Source of the DNA: Klebsiella quasipneumoniae subsp. quasipneumoniae
GTDB taxonomy: Bacteria; Pseudomonadota; Gammaproteobacteria; Enterobacterales; Enterobacteriaceae
DNA: 64,000 nt
NCBI RefSeq assembly: GCF_020525925.1
Contig: NZ_CP084876.1
Coordinates: forward strand, 3,534,001-3,598,000
Reading direction: 5' to 3'
Part shown: positions 18,020 to 27,502 of the stretch, one piece after another
Layout of the letters: every line of letters starts with the position of its first letter
Position numbering within the stretch: the stretch's first letter is position 1
The notes under the pieces: generated by a model
What the model was told of the DNA's origin: nothing
The model's database searches: none
Seen by the model: only the letters and a program-made list of their open reading frames with translations
Program-made: the position numbers and the translations under genes

Positions 18020-19129
18020 TTAACTCTCCGGACTCAGCCGCAATAGCTCGCCGTTAGACTCGTCGGTTAACACATACAGATAGCCGTCGGGTCCCACGCG
18101 GACGTCGCGGATCCGTTTCCCGCGCGCCTCCAGCAGGCGCTCCTCCTCGCGGACCTGATTGCCGTCCACCGCCAGAACAATCAGCGACGTCTCCTTCAGC
18201 GCGCCGATAAACAGCTTATGTTGCCACTGGGGAAAGGTCTGCGCCGCGTAAAAGGCCATCCCGCTCACTCCCGGTGAGACCGGCCAGACATGCAGGGGAG
18301 GCTCGGTCCCCGGCACCGTCTTGCCCCTGGCCTCCGGAATGGGCAGGCCGCTGTAGTTAATGCCGTGCGTCGCCAGCGGCCAGCCGTAGTTTTTTCCCGC
18401 CTGCGGGATATTAATTTCATCCCCGCCGCGCGGACCATGCTCGTTCAGCCACAGCGCCCCGCTCCACGGATTCATCGCCATACCCTGCGGATTGCGGATG
18501 CCGTAGGCCCAGATCTCCGGCCTCACGTCGGCCCGGCCAACAAAGGGGTTATCCGGCGGAACGCCCCCGGTCTCCGTCAGACGGACCACTTTTCCCTGCA
18601 GCTTGCCGAGATCCTGAGCGGTGGGACGCTGATTGTTCTCCCCGAGGCCAATAAACAGATGCCCTTTGCCGTCGAATACCAGCCGGCCACCAAAATGATT
18701 GCCGACGGAGAGTTTCGGCTGCTGGCGAAACACCACGGTGAAGTTCGTCAGCTGCGTGGCATCCTGGCTCAACTGCCCGTAGCCCACCGCGGTGCCCGCT
18801 TTGCCGCTGGCGTCGCTCTCCGCATAGCTTAGCCACACCCGCCGCGACTGCGCGAAATCCGGGGCCAACGCCACGTCCAGTAAGCCTCCCTGGCCGTTGG
18901 CCCACACCTGCGGCACGCCGGCTATCGGCGCCGACAGGCCTTTACCCGGCTGCCAGCGCTTGAGCTCGCCGCCGCGCAGAGTAATCAACATGCCCTGGTC
19001 GCCGGGGAGAAACGCCAGGCTCCACGGATGGGCCAGCCGGTTCTGCAATACTTCCACCCGCACCGCGGCCTGGCTCAGGGCCGGCAGCGACAGGGCGCTC
19101 AATAGCAACAGCAGCGGGATCGGACGCAT
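18020..19129 (-). CDS. yliI: PQQ-dependent soluble aldose sugar dehydrogenase YliI
   Basis: Periplasmic quinoprotein of the soluble glucose dehydrogenase (GSDH) family that oxidises aldose sugars with PQQ. The 369-residue precursor has a clear signal peptide (LLLLLSALSLPALSQA). The beta-propeller repeats include LLDVALAPDF, IGLGENNQRPTAQ and LNEHGPRGGDE. The ribosome site AGGAGA is close to the start. Klebsiella, unlike E. coli, usually makes PQQ, so the enzyme could be active without external cofactor; that is inference from the genus. Confidence 0.93.
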   Translation of the reverse strand: MRPIPLLLLLSALSLPALSQAAVRVEVLQNRLAHPWSLAFLPGDQGMLITLRGGELKRWQPGKGLSAPIAGVPQVWANGQGGLLDVALAPDFAQSRRVWLSYAESDASGKAGTAVGYGQLSQDATQLTNFTVVFRQQPKLSVGNHFGGRLVFDGKGHLFIGLGENNQRPTAQDLGKLQGKVVRLTETGGVPPDNPFVGRADVRPEIWAYGIRNPQGMAMNPWSGALWLNEHGPRGGDEINIPQAGKNYGWPLATHGINYSGLPIPEARGKTVPGTEPPLHVWPVSPGVSGMAFYAAQTFPQWQHKLFIGALKETSLIVLAVDGNQVREEERLLEARGKRIRDVRVGPDGYLYVLTDESNGELLRLSPES

Positions 19130-19244
19130 GGCATTCTCCTTTCGTCAGCTCTGCGCTAAAGGGTAGCCAGCGGGGAGATTTGCGCGGGGATTTTTACATA
19201 ACCTTTAACAGGGGAAGCGTCCACTTCCCCTGGGTTTCAGCCGA

Positions 19245-19628
19245 TCAGGCATGAGGGATTGGCGACAATTTATTCAATTTATGAATATTTGAAGTCAATC
19301 CTGTCAGACAGCGTTCTAGCTTCTCTACGTTAACAGCGATGTACAGCGGACAATCATGATGTCCGCTCATCAGGCATACTGCAGCGGCGGCGACGGACTC
19401 GCCGGCCAAACGAAGGGCATCCCTCTCCTCCGGTGAAATGACATTCTGCAGGCGCGGCGCCTGGGCACGCATTTCACGGCAAAGCTCAAACAAGTTTTCA
19501 CGCAGATGGTCATTTTCGCTGACTGACATGTAGCCTTTGGCCTTTCGCAGCTGCAGATAGGCGTCAATATCGATATTGGCGTTAATGAGCTTCTGCAAAA
19601 GGTGGCGGTATAGTCTGTCAACGGTCAT
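19245..19628 (-). CDS. bssR: Biofilm regulator BssR
   Basis: A small cytoplasmic protein of 127 residues that in E. coli affects biofilm formation through indole and autoinducer-2 related signalling. The signature QLRKAKGYMSVSE and the later AAAVCLMSGHHDCP are conserved, while the rest has drifted. I used the ATG at 19628, one codon after a GTG and eight bases behind AGGAGG; this matches the E. coli length. It lies next to yliI as in K-12. Confidence 0.9.
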   Translation of the reverse strand: MTVDRLYRHLLQKLINANIDIDAYLQLRKAKGYMSVSENDHLRENLFELCREMRAQAPRLQNVISPEERDALRLAGESVAAAAVCLMSGHHDCPLYIAVNVEKLERCLTGLTSNIHKLNKLSPIPHA

Positions 19629-19774
19629 CACGGTTCCTCCTCTGTCGTCCTTTACCTCATCCATAATACGGTTATTTTTTGTACAAAATGATGCGCCAGG
19701 TCAATTATTCCCAAGCCTTTAACACCCTTTACAATGTAACAACCTTGCCGCATTGTCAGGTATATAACAAAGAT

Positions 19775-19793
19775 TATGTTATACGATCACATT
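19775..19793. promoter_or_regulatory. Upstream copy of candidate operator for the LacY-like gene
   Basis: The left ten bases ATGTTATACG are identical to the reverse complement of the box at 19918-19937. The right half ACATT is kept after a one-base deletion. The centres are about 142 bases apart. Confidence 0.45.
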
Positions 19794-19917
19794 TGATTTC
19801 ACAAAGAAATTAATTCGCATTCGCCGCCATAAAAAGGCCAAAATAGTGCTGCAATGATCACATTATATCGCTGGAGCTATTGCGCGATGGCCACTCAGGA
19901 TGCCATAACAAATCATT

Positions 19918-19937
19918 AATGTAATACGTATAACATT
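19918..19937. promoter_or_regulatory. Candidate operator at the promoter of the LacY-like gene
   Basis: AATGTAATACGTATAACATT is a 20-base palindrome with one mismatched pair and a central CG, the layout of LacI/GalR-family operators. It overlaps a -10-like TATAAC and ends 62 bases before the transporter start. Confidence 0.6.
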
Positions 19938-19999
19938 TAATAAAAACAGCGACCGCGGTTCGCTGATGATCTCTCTGCCCCTTTGCAAGGAACTGAACC

Positions 20000-21241
20000 A
20001 TGACGCCCGGTAAAAGAAACTACCTTCTGTTGAGTCTTTTCGATTTCCTCTACCTGTTCGCCTGGTCGTCGACCATGGCTTTCTTTGTCATCTGGACCAC
20101 CCAGCACCTTGGCATCAGCGCCACGAAAACCGGCCTGCTCTATTCGATCAACGCCTTTATCGCCCTGCTGATGCAGCCTTTCTTCGGCTTTATCTCCGAC
20201 AAGTTCGGCCTGAAAAAACGCCTTATCTGGCTGCTGGTGGCGCTGCTCCTGCCGGTAGGCCCCTTCTTTATCTACGTTTACGCGCCGCTGCTGATGCATA
20301 GCTTCTGGATTGGCGCGCTGCTGGGGGGCATCTATCTGGGGATCATCTTTAACTCCGGCTGCGGGGTGATCGACTCTTATATCGATAAGATTTCCCGCCG
20401 CTACCAGTTCGAATACGGTCGGGTGCGGATGTGGGGCTCGTTAGGCTGGGCGGCCGCGGCCTGGATCGTCGGTAAATATATCGACAGCAATCCCAATCTG
20501 GCCTTCTGGCTCGCCAGCCTCGCCATCGTCATCGCCGCCGTCTGCTTTATGCTGACCAAAATCGAATTAACTGATGCCGATGTGGCGCGAAGCGAATCGC
20601 TGAAGGTCTCCCATGCCCTTGAGCTGGCGAAGAACAGCCAGTTCTGGATGCTGCTGATCTTTACCCTGTTCGTCACGCAGATTTATGACACCTACGATCA
20701 GCAATTTGCCCAGTACTTCTCGCTGCAATTCCCGACGCCGGAGGAAGGCAACCGCTGGTATGGGATCCTCGCCTCCATTCAGGTGTGCGGCGAAACGCTG
20801 TTCTTATGCCTGATGCCGTGGTTTGTTAACCGGACCGGCGCCAAATGGGCGCTGATCATTGCCGGGCTGATCATGTCGGTACGTATTGCTGGCTCGGCGG
20901 TGCCTCTCGGCCCGGTGTGGATTGGCGCAGTAAAAATGATGCATGCCCTGGAGAAACCGTTAATTCTGGTGTCGGTCTTTAAATTCATCGCCGCCAACTT
21001 CGACCACAAGCTCTCTTCAACAGTCTATTTACTGGTGCTGTTTGTCGCCTCGATCGCCACCGCCATCTACTCGCCGCTGGCAGGCTATCTGTACGATACC
21101 ATTGGCTTCGCCGACACCTATCTGATCCTCGGCGGCATAGCCGGGCTCTTTACTCTGATCTCTGTCTTCACGCTGCAGGATAAGCGCGAGCCGAAAAAGC
21201 CCGGCGTCGCCCCCTCCGGAGCCGTCACCCCGGCGCAATAA
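20000..21241 (+). CDS. LacY-family oligosaccharide:H+ symporter
   Basis: Inner-membrane major facilitator of the oligosaccharide:H+ symporter family (LacY, RafB, CscB, MelY), 413 residues with 12 segments. By alignment from memory, the LacY proton and sugar residues are kept: R143, E265, R295, H315 and E318 (in IMSVRIAG and MMHALEKP). LacY E126 is replaced by D125, and the lysine that pairs with the first helix-7 aspartate in LacY is not evident. The sugar is unknown; no galactosidase or fructosidase is adjacent. It is not in this slot in K-12. The start follows AAGGA. Confidence 0.85.
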   Translation: MTPGKRNYLLLSLFDFLYLFAWSSTMAFFVIWTTQHLGISATKTGLLYSINAFIALLMQPFFGFISDKFGLKKRLIWLLVALLLPVGPFFIYVYAPLLMHSFWIGALLGGIYLGIIFNSGCGVIDSYIDKISRRYQFEYGRVRMWGSLGWAAAAWIVGKYIDSNPNLAFWLASLAIVIAAVCFMLTKIELTDADVARSESLKVSHALELAKNSQFWMLLIFTLFVTQIYDTYDQQFAQYFSLQFPTPEEGNRWYGILASIQVCGETLFLCLMPWFVNRTGAKWALIIAGLIMSVRIAGSAVPLGPVWIGAVKMMHALEKPLILVSVFKFIAANFDHKLSSTVYLLVLFVASIATAIYSPLAGYLYDTIGFADTYLILGGIAGLFTLISVFTLQDKREPKKPGVAPSGAVTPAQ

Positions 21242-21246
21242 GTCTC

Positions 21247-21268
21247 TGCCCGGCAGCAACGCCGGGCA
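21247..21268 (+). terminator. Hairpin after the LacY-like gene
   Basis: TGCCCGGC and GCCGGGCA form an 8-base stem with a 6-base loop, 6 bases after the stop. No T-run follows. The remaining gap to rimO (21269-21476) holds GC-rich sequence and the rimO promoter. Confidence 0.45.
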
Positions 21269-21476
21269 TGAGTCGCCGCCCGCGCGCACGGCGTGCCGGA
21301 AGCGTTTCCCGCCCCTCTGCCCCGGGGCGTGCGGGATCCGCTGTAGCGGCAGGGTCGTGAAAGGCAGGGTTGGGTGCGCTTTTTCACCATTAACCGTGAC
21401 GGAGCTATACTCTTTTTCGCAAAGATCTGTAGAATTCCTGCCCTGACCATTCCAATAATTGAACACTTTTTAAGCT

Positions 21477-22802
21477 ATGAGCAATGTCACGCACCAGCCG
21501 AAAATCGGCTTCGTCTCCCTGGGCTGCCCGAAAAACCTCGTGGACTCAGAGCGTATCCTGACCGAACTGCGCACCGAAGGTTATGACGTCGTACCTACCT
21601 ACGACAACGCCGATATGGTGATCGTTAACACCTGCGGCTTTATCGACAGCGCTGTGCAGGAATCGCTGGAAGCGATCGGCGAAGCGTTGAAAGAGAACGG
21701 CAAGGTGATCGTCACCGGCTGTCTCGGCGCAAAAGAGGATCAGATCCGCGAAGTGCACCCGAAGGTGCTGGAGATCACCGGTCCGCACAGCTATGAGCAG
21801 GTGCTGGAGCACGTCCACCACTATACGCCAAAGCCGAAGCACAACCCGTTCCTGAGCCTGGTGCCGGAACAGGGTGTTAAGCTGACGCCGCGCCACTACG
21901 CCTACTTAAAAATTTCCGAAGGCTGCAACCATCGCTGCACCTTCTGCATTATTCCGTCCATGCGCGGCGATCTGGTGAGCCGTCCGATTGGCGAAGTGCT
22001 GGCGGAAGCCAAACGCCTCGCTGACGCTGGCGTGAAAGAGCTGCTGGTGATTTCGCAGGACACCTCCGCCTACGGCGTCGACGTCAAGCACCGCACCGGT
22101 TTCCACAACGGTATGCCGGTGAAGACCAGCATGGTCAGCCTGTGCGAAGAGCTGGCGAAGCTCGGCATCTGGGTGCGCCTGCACTATGTCTACCCGTACC
22201 CGCACGTCGACGATGTGATCCCGCTGATGGCGGAAGGCAAAATTCTGCCGTACCTCGATATTCCGCTGCAGCACGCCAGCCCGCGTATCCTGAAGCTGAT
22301 GAAGCGTCCAGGATCCGCGGACCGTCAGCTGGCGCGCATCAAGCAGTGGCGTGAAGTCTGCCCGGATCTGACCCTGCGCTCCACCTTTATCGTGGGCTTC
22401 CCGGGCGAAACGGAAGAAGATTTCCAGATGCTGCTCGACTTCCTGAAAGAGGCGCGTCTCGACCGCGTCGGCTGCTTCAAGTACAGCCCGGTTGAAGGCG
22501 CCACCGCCAATGAGCTGGCGGACCAGGTGCCGGAAGAGGTGAAAGAGGAGCGCTGGAACCGCTTTATGCAGCTGCAGCAGCAGATCTCTGCCGAGCGTCT
22601 GCAGGAAAAAGTGGGCCGCGAAATCCTGGTGCTGGTGGATGAAGTGGATGAAGAAGGCGCCATTGGCCGCAGCATGGCCGACGCCCCGGAAATCGACGGC
22701 GCGGTCTACCTGAACGGCGAAACCCGCGTTAAGCCGGGCGACGTGGTGCGGGTGAAAGTCGAGCACGCCGACGAATACGATCTGTGGGGAACCCGGATCT
22801 AG
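21477..22802 (+). CDS. rimO: Ribosomal protein S12 methylthiotransferase RimO
   Basis: Radical-SAM enzyme adding a methylthio group to the beta carbon of an aspartate in ribosomal protein S12. It has 441 residues. The N-terminal UPF0004 domain binds one Fe-S cluster through C17, C53 and C82; the radical SAM cluster motif CNHRCTFC has C150, C154 and C157; a C-terminal TRAM domain (about 375-441) binds the substrate. It matches E. coli almost throughout. The ribosome site is weak, so the start rests on homology. Confidence 0.97.
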   Translation: MSNVTHQPKIGFVSLGCPKNLVDSERILTELRTEGYDVVPTYDNADMVIVNTCGFIDSAVQESLEAIGEALKENGKVIVTGCLGAKEDQIREVHPKVLEITGPHSYEQVLEHVHHYTPKPKHNPFLSLVPEQGVKLTPRHYAYLKISEGCNHRCTFCIIPSMRGDLVSRPIGEVLAEAKRLADAGVKELLVISQDTSAYGVDVKHRTGFHNGMPVKTSMVSLCEELAKLGIWVRLHYVYPYPHVDDVIPLMAEGKILPYLDIPLQHASPRILKLMKRPGSADRQLARIKQWREVCPDLTLRSTFIVGFPGETEEDFQMLLDFLKEARLDRVGCFKYSPVEGATANELADQVPEEVKEERWNRFMQLQQQISAERLQEKVGREILVLVDEVDEEGAIGRSMADAPEIDGAVYLNGETRVKPGDVVRVKVEHADEYDLWGTRI

Positions 22803-22838
22803 TCCAGCTTCCCGGATAGCGGCTTATCGCATTCCCCA

Positions 22839-22872
22839 GCCTGGGGGGTCCTCCCGTAGGCTCCCCCCCAGG
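22839..22872 (+). terminator. Hairpin downstream of rimO
   Basis: GCCTGGGGGG and CCCCCCAGGC form a 10-base stem with a 14-base loop, 37 bases after the rimO stop. It stands just before the BIME array and may be the true end of the rimO transcript. Confidence 0.45.
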
Positions 22873-22927
22873 CCCGGCAAGCGCAGCGCCGATTACCTTC
22901 CAGCCAACCCTGTTGCGCCGTTATTTT

Positions 22928-23664
22928 GCCGGGTGGCGGCTACGCCTTACCCGGCCTACGGGGTCCTCTTACAGGCTCATACCTCGTAGGCCGGTAAGCA
23001 CAGCGCCACCGGGCGATGACAGCAGGCACGGAGCCACTTTTATGCCGGGTGGCGGCTGCGCCTTACCCGGTCCACGGGGTCCTCTCACAGGCTCATACCT
23101 CGTAGGCCCGGTAAGCGCAGCGCCACCGGGCGATGACAGCAGGCACGGAGCCACTTTTATGCCGGGTGGCGGCTCCGCCTTACCCGGCCTACGGGGTCCT
23201 CTCACAGGCTCATACCTCGTAGGCCGGTAAGCACAGCGCCACCGGGCGATGACAGCAGGCACGGAGCCACTTTTATGCCGGGTGGCGGCTGCGCCTTACC
23301 CGGCCTACAGGGTCCTCTCACAGGCTGACACATCGTAGGCCCGGTAAGCGCAGCGCCACCGGGCGATGACAGCAGGCACGGAGCCACTTTTATGCCGGGT
23401 GGCGGCTGCGCCTTACCCGGTCCACGGGGTCCTCTCACAGGCTCATACCTCGTAGGCCCGGTAAGCGCAGCGCCACCGGGCGATGACAGCAGGCACGGAG
23501 CCACTTTTATGCCGGGTGGCGGCTCCGCCTTACCCGGCCTACGGGGTCCTCTCACAGGCTCATACCTCGTAGGCCCGGTAAGCGCAGCGCCACCGGGCGA
23601 TGACAGCGGGCACGGAGCCGATTTTGTGCCGGGTGGCGGCTGCGCATGACCCGGCCTGGAGTTC
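22928..23664. repeat. BIME tandem array: six 116-117 bp units plus a partial seventh
   Basis: Units begin at 22928, 23044, 23161, 23277, 23394, 23511 and 23628 (partial), each opening with GCCGGGTGGCGG. Every unit holds one REP (GCCGGGTGGCGGC...TTACCCGG) and one inverted REP (CCGGTAAGC...CGCCACCGGGC), the REP pairing of a BIME-2. Units 2 and 5 appear identical, and units 3 and 6 nearly so, which implies duplication of a three-unit block. Long open frames on both strands are repeat artefacts with proline/glycine-rich periodic translations. BIMEs are known sites for gyrase, Pol I and IHF. Confidence 0.93.
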
Positions 23665-23675
23665 GTGCGACCTGT

Positions 23676-23990
23676 CGTTAATTTATTCACCATGGTTGCT
23701 GAAACTGCCGGTGCTGACGGCCTCAAAATCGCTGAGACGTTCCCGGAAGGTCGGGGCAGCCCGCATGGATGCGGGCTGAGGGCCGTGTTTTGCACGGACG
23801 CTGCCTCGGCCCGACCCGAAGCCTGCAGGGAAAAGTCGAAGGGACCACGCAGTGGCGATTTTGCTGGCCGGAGCCCGGGGGTACAGGGGGTGGCGGCGAC
23901 TGGCCGCCCCCTGTGCGCTCCCTGCGCCATGCCAGGCATAACGCAGAAAATTAACCGGGAGCGCAAGATGCGCTGACGCCACAAATAATA
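23676..23990. repeat. Structured intergenic element of unknown type
   Basis: About 310 bases downstream of the BIME array with dense base pairing. CAGCCCGCAT-GG-ATGCGGGCTG is a perfect hairpin at 23757-23778; CCGTG...CACGG is a second at 23783-23797. The flanks GGTCGGGGCAGC and GCTGC...CCCGACC can close both into a three-way junction. A long GC stem follows (ACAGGGGG...CCCCCTGT, about 23882-23913). The left end CCATGGTTGCTGAAACTG recurs almost unchanged, inverted, at about 43657-43675. Open frames here look non-coding. It is possibly a dispersed non-coding repeat; the function is unknown. Confidence 0.5.
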
Positions 23991-24022
23991 TAAAGCACCG
24001 CACGGCGGTGCTTTCCCTCACC

Positions 24023-24934
24023 CTACCCCTTTAACTTCGGATCCAGCGCATCGCGCAGGCCATCTCCCAGCAGATTAAACGCCAGCACGGTCAAGAAAAT
24101 CGCCACCGCCGGAAACAGCGCCACGTGCGGAGACATCACCATATCCGCCCGCGCCTCGTTGAGCATGGCACCCCACTCCGGCGTGGGCGGCTGCGCGCCG
24201 AGGCCGAGAAACGACAGACTGGCCGCCGAAATAATCGATACCCCAATGCGCATGGTGAAATAAACCACGATTGACGACACCGTCCCCGGCAGGATGTGGT
24301 GGAAGAGGATGGTGGCATCGCTGGCGCCAATACTGCGCGCCGATTCAATAAAAGTCTGCTGCTTTAATACCAGAGTATTGCCGCGCACCAGCCGGGCGAA
24401 CGCCGGGATCGAGAAGATCGCCACGGCGATAATCACGTTGGCCATCCCGCTGCCCATGACGGCGACCACCGCGATCGCCAGCAGGATCCCCGGAAAGGCG
24501 AACAGCACGTCGCACAGACGCATAATCAGCCGATCCCACCAGCCCTCATAGTAGCCGGCCAGCAGCCCAAGCACCGTGCCGATGGCCGCGCCAATCAGCA
24601 CCGCCAGCACCCCGGCGGCCAGCGAGATCTGCGCGCCCACCAGCACCCGGCTGAAAATATCGCGCCCCAGCGAGTCGACGCCGAACCAGTGCACCAGCGA
24701 AGGCCCCTCGTTAAGCCGGTCATAGTCAAAATAATTTTCCGCATCGTACGGCGCTATCCATGGGGCGACGATGGCCACCGCAATCAGCAACAGCACAAAA
24801 ATACCGGCGCCCATGGCCACCGGCTGACGCCGAAAGCGCCGCCAGAACTCATGCCAGGGGGTATGGATCTCGCCGGGCCTGATGCCCGGCATGGCGTTCA
24901 GCGCCGCCTGCCTTCTCCAGTTAAGCAATCGCAC
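24023..24934 (-). CDS. gsiD: Glutathione ABC transporter permease GsiD
   Basis: Inner-membrane permease of the glutathione importer GsiABCD. It has 303 residues, starting at GTG with the N-terminus [10 protein letters not shown] as in E. coli. The N-terminal OppC-type cytoplasmic/first-helix segment is followed by five more helices; the EAA loop is around [17 protein letters not shown]. It is last in the operon and starts one base after the gsiC stop. Its downstream side faces the structured element at 23676. Confidence 0.95.
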   Translation of the reverse strand: MRLLNWRRQAALNAMPGIRPGEIHTPWHEFWRRFRRQPVAMGAGIFVLLLIAVAIVAPWIAPYDAENYFDYDRLNEGPSLVHWFGVDSLGRDIFSRVLVGAQISLAAGVLAVLIGAAIGTVLGLLAGYYEGWWDRLIMRLCDVLFAFPGILLAIAVVAVMGSGMANVIIAVAIFSIPAFARLVRGNTLVLKQQTFIESARSIGASDATILFHHILPGTVSSIVVYFTMRIGVSIISAASLSFLGLGAQPPTPEWGAMLNEARADMVMSPHVALFPAVAIFLTVLAFNLLGDGLRDALDPKLKG

Positions 24935-24935
24935 C

Positions 24936-25856
24936 TTACTTATACCTGATAGCCGGGTTTATGGCCGCGTACAGCACATCAACCACTAAATTGATAAGAA
25001 TAAACTCCAGCGAAAAGAGCAGCACTTCCGCCTGAATCACCGGGTAATCGCGCATTTCTACCGAATCGACCAGCAGTCGCCCCAGCCCCGGCCAGTTGAA
25101 GACCTTCTCCACGACGATCGAGCCGCCGAGCAGAAAGCCGAACTGCAGCCCCATCATGGTGACGACCGGGATCATCGCATTGCGCAGACCATGCTTGAGC
25201 ACCACCCGCGTTTCGCTCACCCCTTTCGCCCGGGCGGTACGCATATAGTCTTCATGCAGCACATCGACGAACGACGCGCGGGTAAAGCGCGCCATCACCG
25301 CCGCCACCGCCGCGCCGAGGGTCAGCGAAGGCAAAATATAGTGCCGCCAGCTGTCGGCCCCCACCGTCGGCAGCCAGCCCAGCTCAACCGAAAACACCTG
25401 CATCAGCAGCATACCAAGGGCAAAGGCCGGAAACGAAATGCCGCTCACCGCCAGCGCCATTCCCAGACGGTCGGGCCAGCGATTGCGCCACACCGCCGCC
25501 GCGATCCCCGCCGCCATGCCAAACAGCACCGCCCAGCTCATGCTGGCCAGCGTCAGCCACAGGGTGGGCATAAAGCGGCTGGCTATCTCACTGGCAACGG
25601 GACGCCGCGAGGCCATGGACATGCCAAAATCGCCGCGCAGCACGTTGGTGATGTAGTGCCAAAACTGGACGTGCAGCGGCTGGTCAAGCCCCAGCTGCTG
25701 GCGCACCATCGCCACCACCTGGGCGTCGGCTTCCGGTCCGGCAATCAGCCGCGCCGGATCGCCGGGCAGCATATGGACGAAGAGAAACACCAGCACCGCG
25801 ACGATTAGCAGGGTGGGGATCAGCCCCAGCAGGCGCTTAATCACATAGTTGAGCAT
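24936..25856 (-). CDS. gsiC: Glutathione ABC transporter permease GsiC
   Basis: Inner-membrane permease partner of GsiD (OppB/DppB type), 306 residues beginning [14 protein letters not shown]. Six helices are predicted; the EAA loop is around [17 protein letters not shown] and the C-terminus [10 protein letters not shown] is typical. The start at 25856 gives the known length; a 15-codon Gly-rich upstream extension was rejected. A hairpin in the 72-base gap after gsiB separates it from the binding-protein gene. Confidence 0.95.
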   Translation of the reverse strand: MLNYVIKRLLGLIPTLLIVAVLVFLFVHMLPGDPARLIAGPEADAQVVAMVRQQLGLDQPLHVQFWHYITNVLRGDFGMSMASRRPVASEIASRFMPTLWLTLASMSWAVLFGMAAGIAAAVWRNRWPDRLGMALAVSGISFPAFALGMLLMQVFSVELGWLPTVGADSWRHYILPSLTLGAAVAAVMARFTRASFVDVLHEDYMRTARAKGVSETRVVLKHGLRNAMIPVVTMMGLQFGFLLGGSIVVEKVFNWPGLGRLLVDSVEMRDYPVIQAEVLLFSLEFILINLVVDVLYAAINPAIRYK

Positions 25857-25888
25857 CGTACCTCCACCACCCGCCCCGCGGAAAAACC

Positions 25889-25915
25889 GCCCTCCTCCCA
25901 CCCGTGCCGGAGGGC
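25889..25915 (-). repeat. Hairpin in the gsiB-gsiC junction
   Basis: GCCCTCC and GGAGGGC pair around a 13-base loop, 13 bases after the gsiB stop. It probably protects the gsiB 3' end or reduces read-through into gsiC-gsiD. Confidence 0.5.
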
Positions 25916-25928
25916 ATCATCTCGACCT

Positions 25929-27470
25929 TCACGGTGTTAAATCTGCCTGTTCGAAGCTGAAGCCGGTGTCCGGCTGGATATAGAAGCCAGTGAGATTCTT
26001 GCTGTGGGCAGAGACCAGTTTCTCCACCACCAGCGGCACCCACGGCGACTCTTTCCAGATAATATCCTGCGCCGCTTTATAGAGTTTGGTTTTCTCTTGC
26101 GGATCGGTGGTTTTCAGCGCCTCGCTCAGTGCGCTATCCACCTGCGGGTTGCTGTAAAAGGCGGTGTTGAACAGGGTCGGCGGCCAGTTTTGGGAAGCAA
26201 ACAGCGGCGACAGCGCCCAGTCGGCTTCGCCAGTGGAGGCGGACCAGCCGGTATAGAACATCCGTACCCCGCTCTCTTTCTGCCCTTTACCTTCCACTTC
26301 CGCCGCCCGCTGACCGGCGTCCATCGCCGTCACCTGCGCCTTAATGCCCACCTGCGCCAGCTGCTGCTGGGTAAACTGCAGCACTTTCTGTGCGGTGCTG
26401 TGGTTATGTGACGACCACAGCGTCGTGTTAAACCCGTTGGGGTAGCCGGCCTCTTTCAGCAGCTGGCGCGCTTTCGCCGGATCGTAAGGCCACGCGGGGT
26501 AGCTCTGGGCGTAGGCAATCGACGGCGGCACCACGCCGGTCGCCGGGGTGGCGTAGCCGGCAAACGCCACCTTGACCAGCGCCTGGCGGTTGATGGCGTA
26601 GTTGATCGCTTCGCGCACCTTCGGATTATCGAACGGCTTCTGCGTCACGTTCATGCTGATGTAACGCTGCATGATCGACGGACTGGCCACCAGCTCCAGT
26701 TTGCTGTTTTTCGCCAGCAGCGGCGCCTGCTCATAGGGGATCGGGAAGGCGAACTGCGCCTCGCCGGTCTGCAGCATCGCCGCCCGGGTATTGTTATCGA
26801 CCACCGGTCGCCAGGTAATGGAATCCAGCTTCGGCAGCCCCGGCTGCCAGTAGCCATCGAACTTGCTGACCTTCACGAAGTCGGTCTGGTTCCAGGTATC
26901 GAGCTTATACGGCCCGGTGCCGACCGGGTGGAAGCCGATGTCTTTGCCATATTTTTTCAGCGCCGCCGGCGAAATCATCGCCGTCGCCGGATGGGCGAGA
27001 ATATTAATAAACGCCGAGAACGGCTGCTTGAGGGTAATTTTCACCGTGGTTGGATCGACCGCCTCGGTGCTGGCGATATTTTTATACAGGTTATAGCGCT
27101 TAAGATGGTTTTCCGGGTTGCTGGCGCGGTCGAGGTTAGCCTTGACCGCCTCGGCGTTAAAGTCGGTGCCATCCTGGAATTTCACCCCGCTGTGCAGCTT
27201 GATGGTGTACACCAGGCCATCCGGCGATACGGTGTAGCTCTCGGCAAGGACATTTTGCAGCTTCATCTCTTTATCAAGGCCGAACAGGCCTTGATAAAAG
27301 GACTTCGCCACCGCCTGCGACAGGGTATCGTTGGCATCATAGGGGTCGAGCGTCGTGAAGTTAGACCCGACCGCCACCACCACATCTTTGGCGGCAAAAG
27401 CGGGGGCGCTCGCCAGGGCCGCCGCGATACTCAGCGCCAGCCACCATTTGCGTGAAACAGGTTGTGTCAT
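25929..27470 (-). CDS. gsiB: Glutathione-binding periplasmic protein GsiB
   Basis: Periplasmic SBP family 5 receptor for glutathione in the Gsi importer, 513 residues (E. coli 512). The signal peptide ends near [12 protein letters not shown]. The family 5 opening pattern ([16 protein letters not shown]) and the ligand-domain segments ([20 protein letters not shown]) are clear. AGGAGA precedes the start. It lies 32 bases after gsiA, in the order gsiA-gsiB-gsiC-gsiD. Confidence 0.96.
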   Translation of the reverse strand: MTQPVSRKWWLALSIAAALASAPAFAAKDVVVAVGSNFTTLDPYDANDTLSQAVAKSFYQGLFGLDKEMKLQNVLAESYTVSPDGLVYTIKLHSGVKFQDGTDFNAEAVKANLDRASNPENHLKRYNLYKNIASTEAVDPTTVKITLKQPFSAFINILAHPATAMISPAALKKYGKDIGFHPVGTGPYKLDTWNQTDFVKVSKFDGYWQPGLPKLDSITWRPVVDNNTRAAMLQTGEAQFAFPIPYEQAPLLAKNSKLELVASPSIMQRYISMNVTQKPFDNPKVREAINYAINRQALVKVAFAGYATPATGVVPPSIAYAQSYPAWPYDPAKARQLLKEAGYPNGFNTTLWSSHNHSTAQKVLQFTQQQLAQVGIKAQVTAMDAGQRAAEVEGKGQKESGVRMFYTGWSASTGEADWALSPLFASQNWPPTLFNTAFYSNPQVDSALSEALKTTDPQEKTKLYKAAQDIIWKESPWVPLVVEKLVSAHSKNLTGFYIQPDTGFSFEQADLTP

Positions 27471-27502
27471 CGTGTTCTCCTGAAAAGGTGCGTTATGTGT
27501 TG

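Larger units (their letters stand above)
19629..19999. other. AT-rich divergent promoter region bssR / LacY-like gene
   Basis: 371 bases, markedly AT-rich compared with its surroundings. It contains the promoters of both neighbours, two related palindromic boxes listed separately (19775-19793 and 19918-19937) and two TCACATT half-sites without matching left arms. I see no coding sequence. Confidence 0.6.

Noticed and set aside
19745..19860. CRP sites before the LacY-like gene
   Set aside because: Two TCACATT right halves are present, but the left TGTGA half at 6-base spacing is missing in both.
22913..23649. Possible CRISPR array from regular repeats
   Set aside because: The units are 116-117 bp, contain REP palindromes and have no unique spacers; no cas genes are in the window.
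23202..23984. 260-codon open frame on the minus strand through the BIME array
   Set aside because: Its translation is a periodic Pro/Gly/Arg-rich repeat produced by the 117-bp DNA units. There is no ribosome site or homology.
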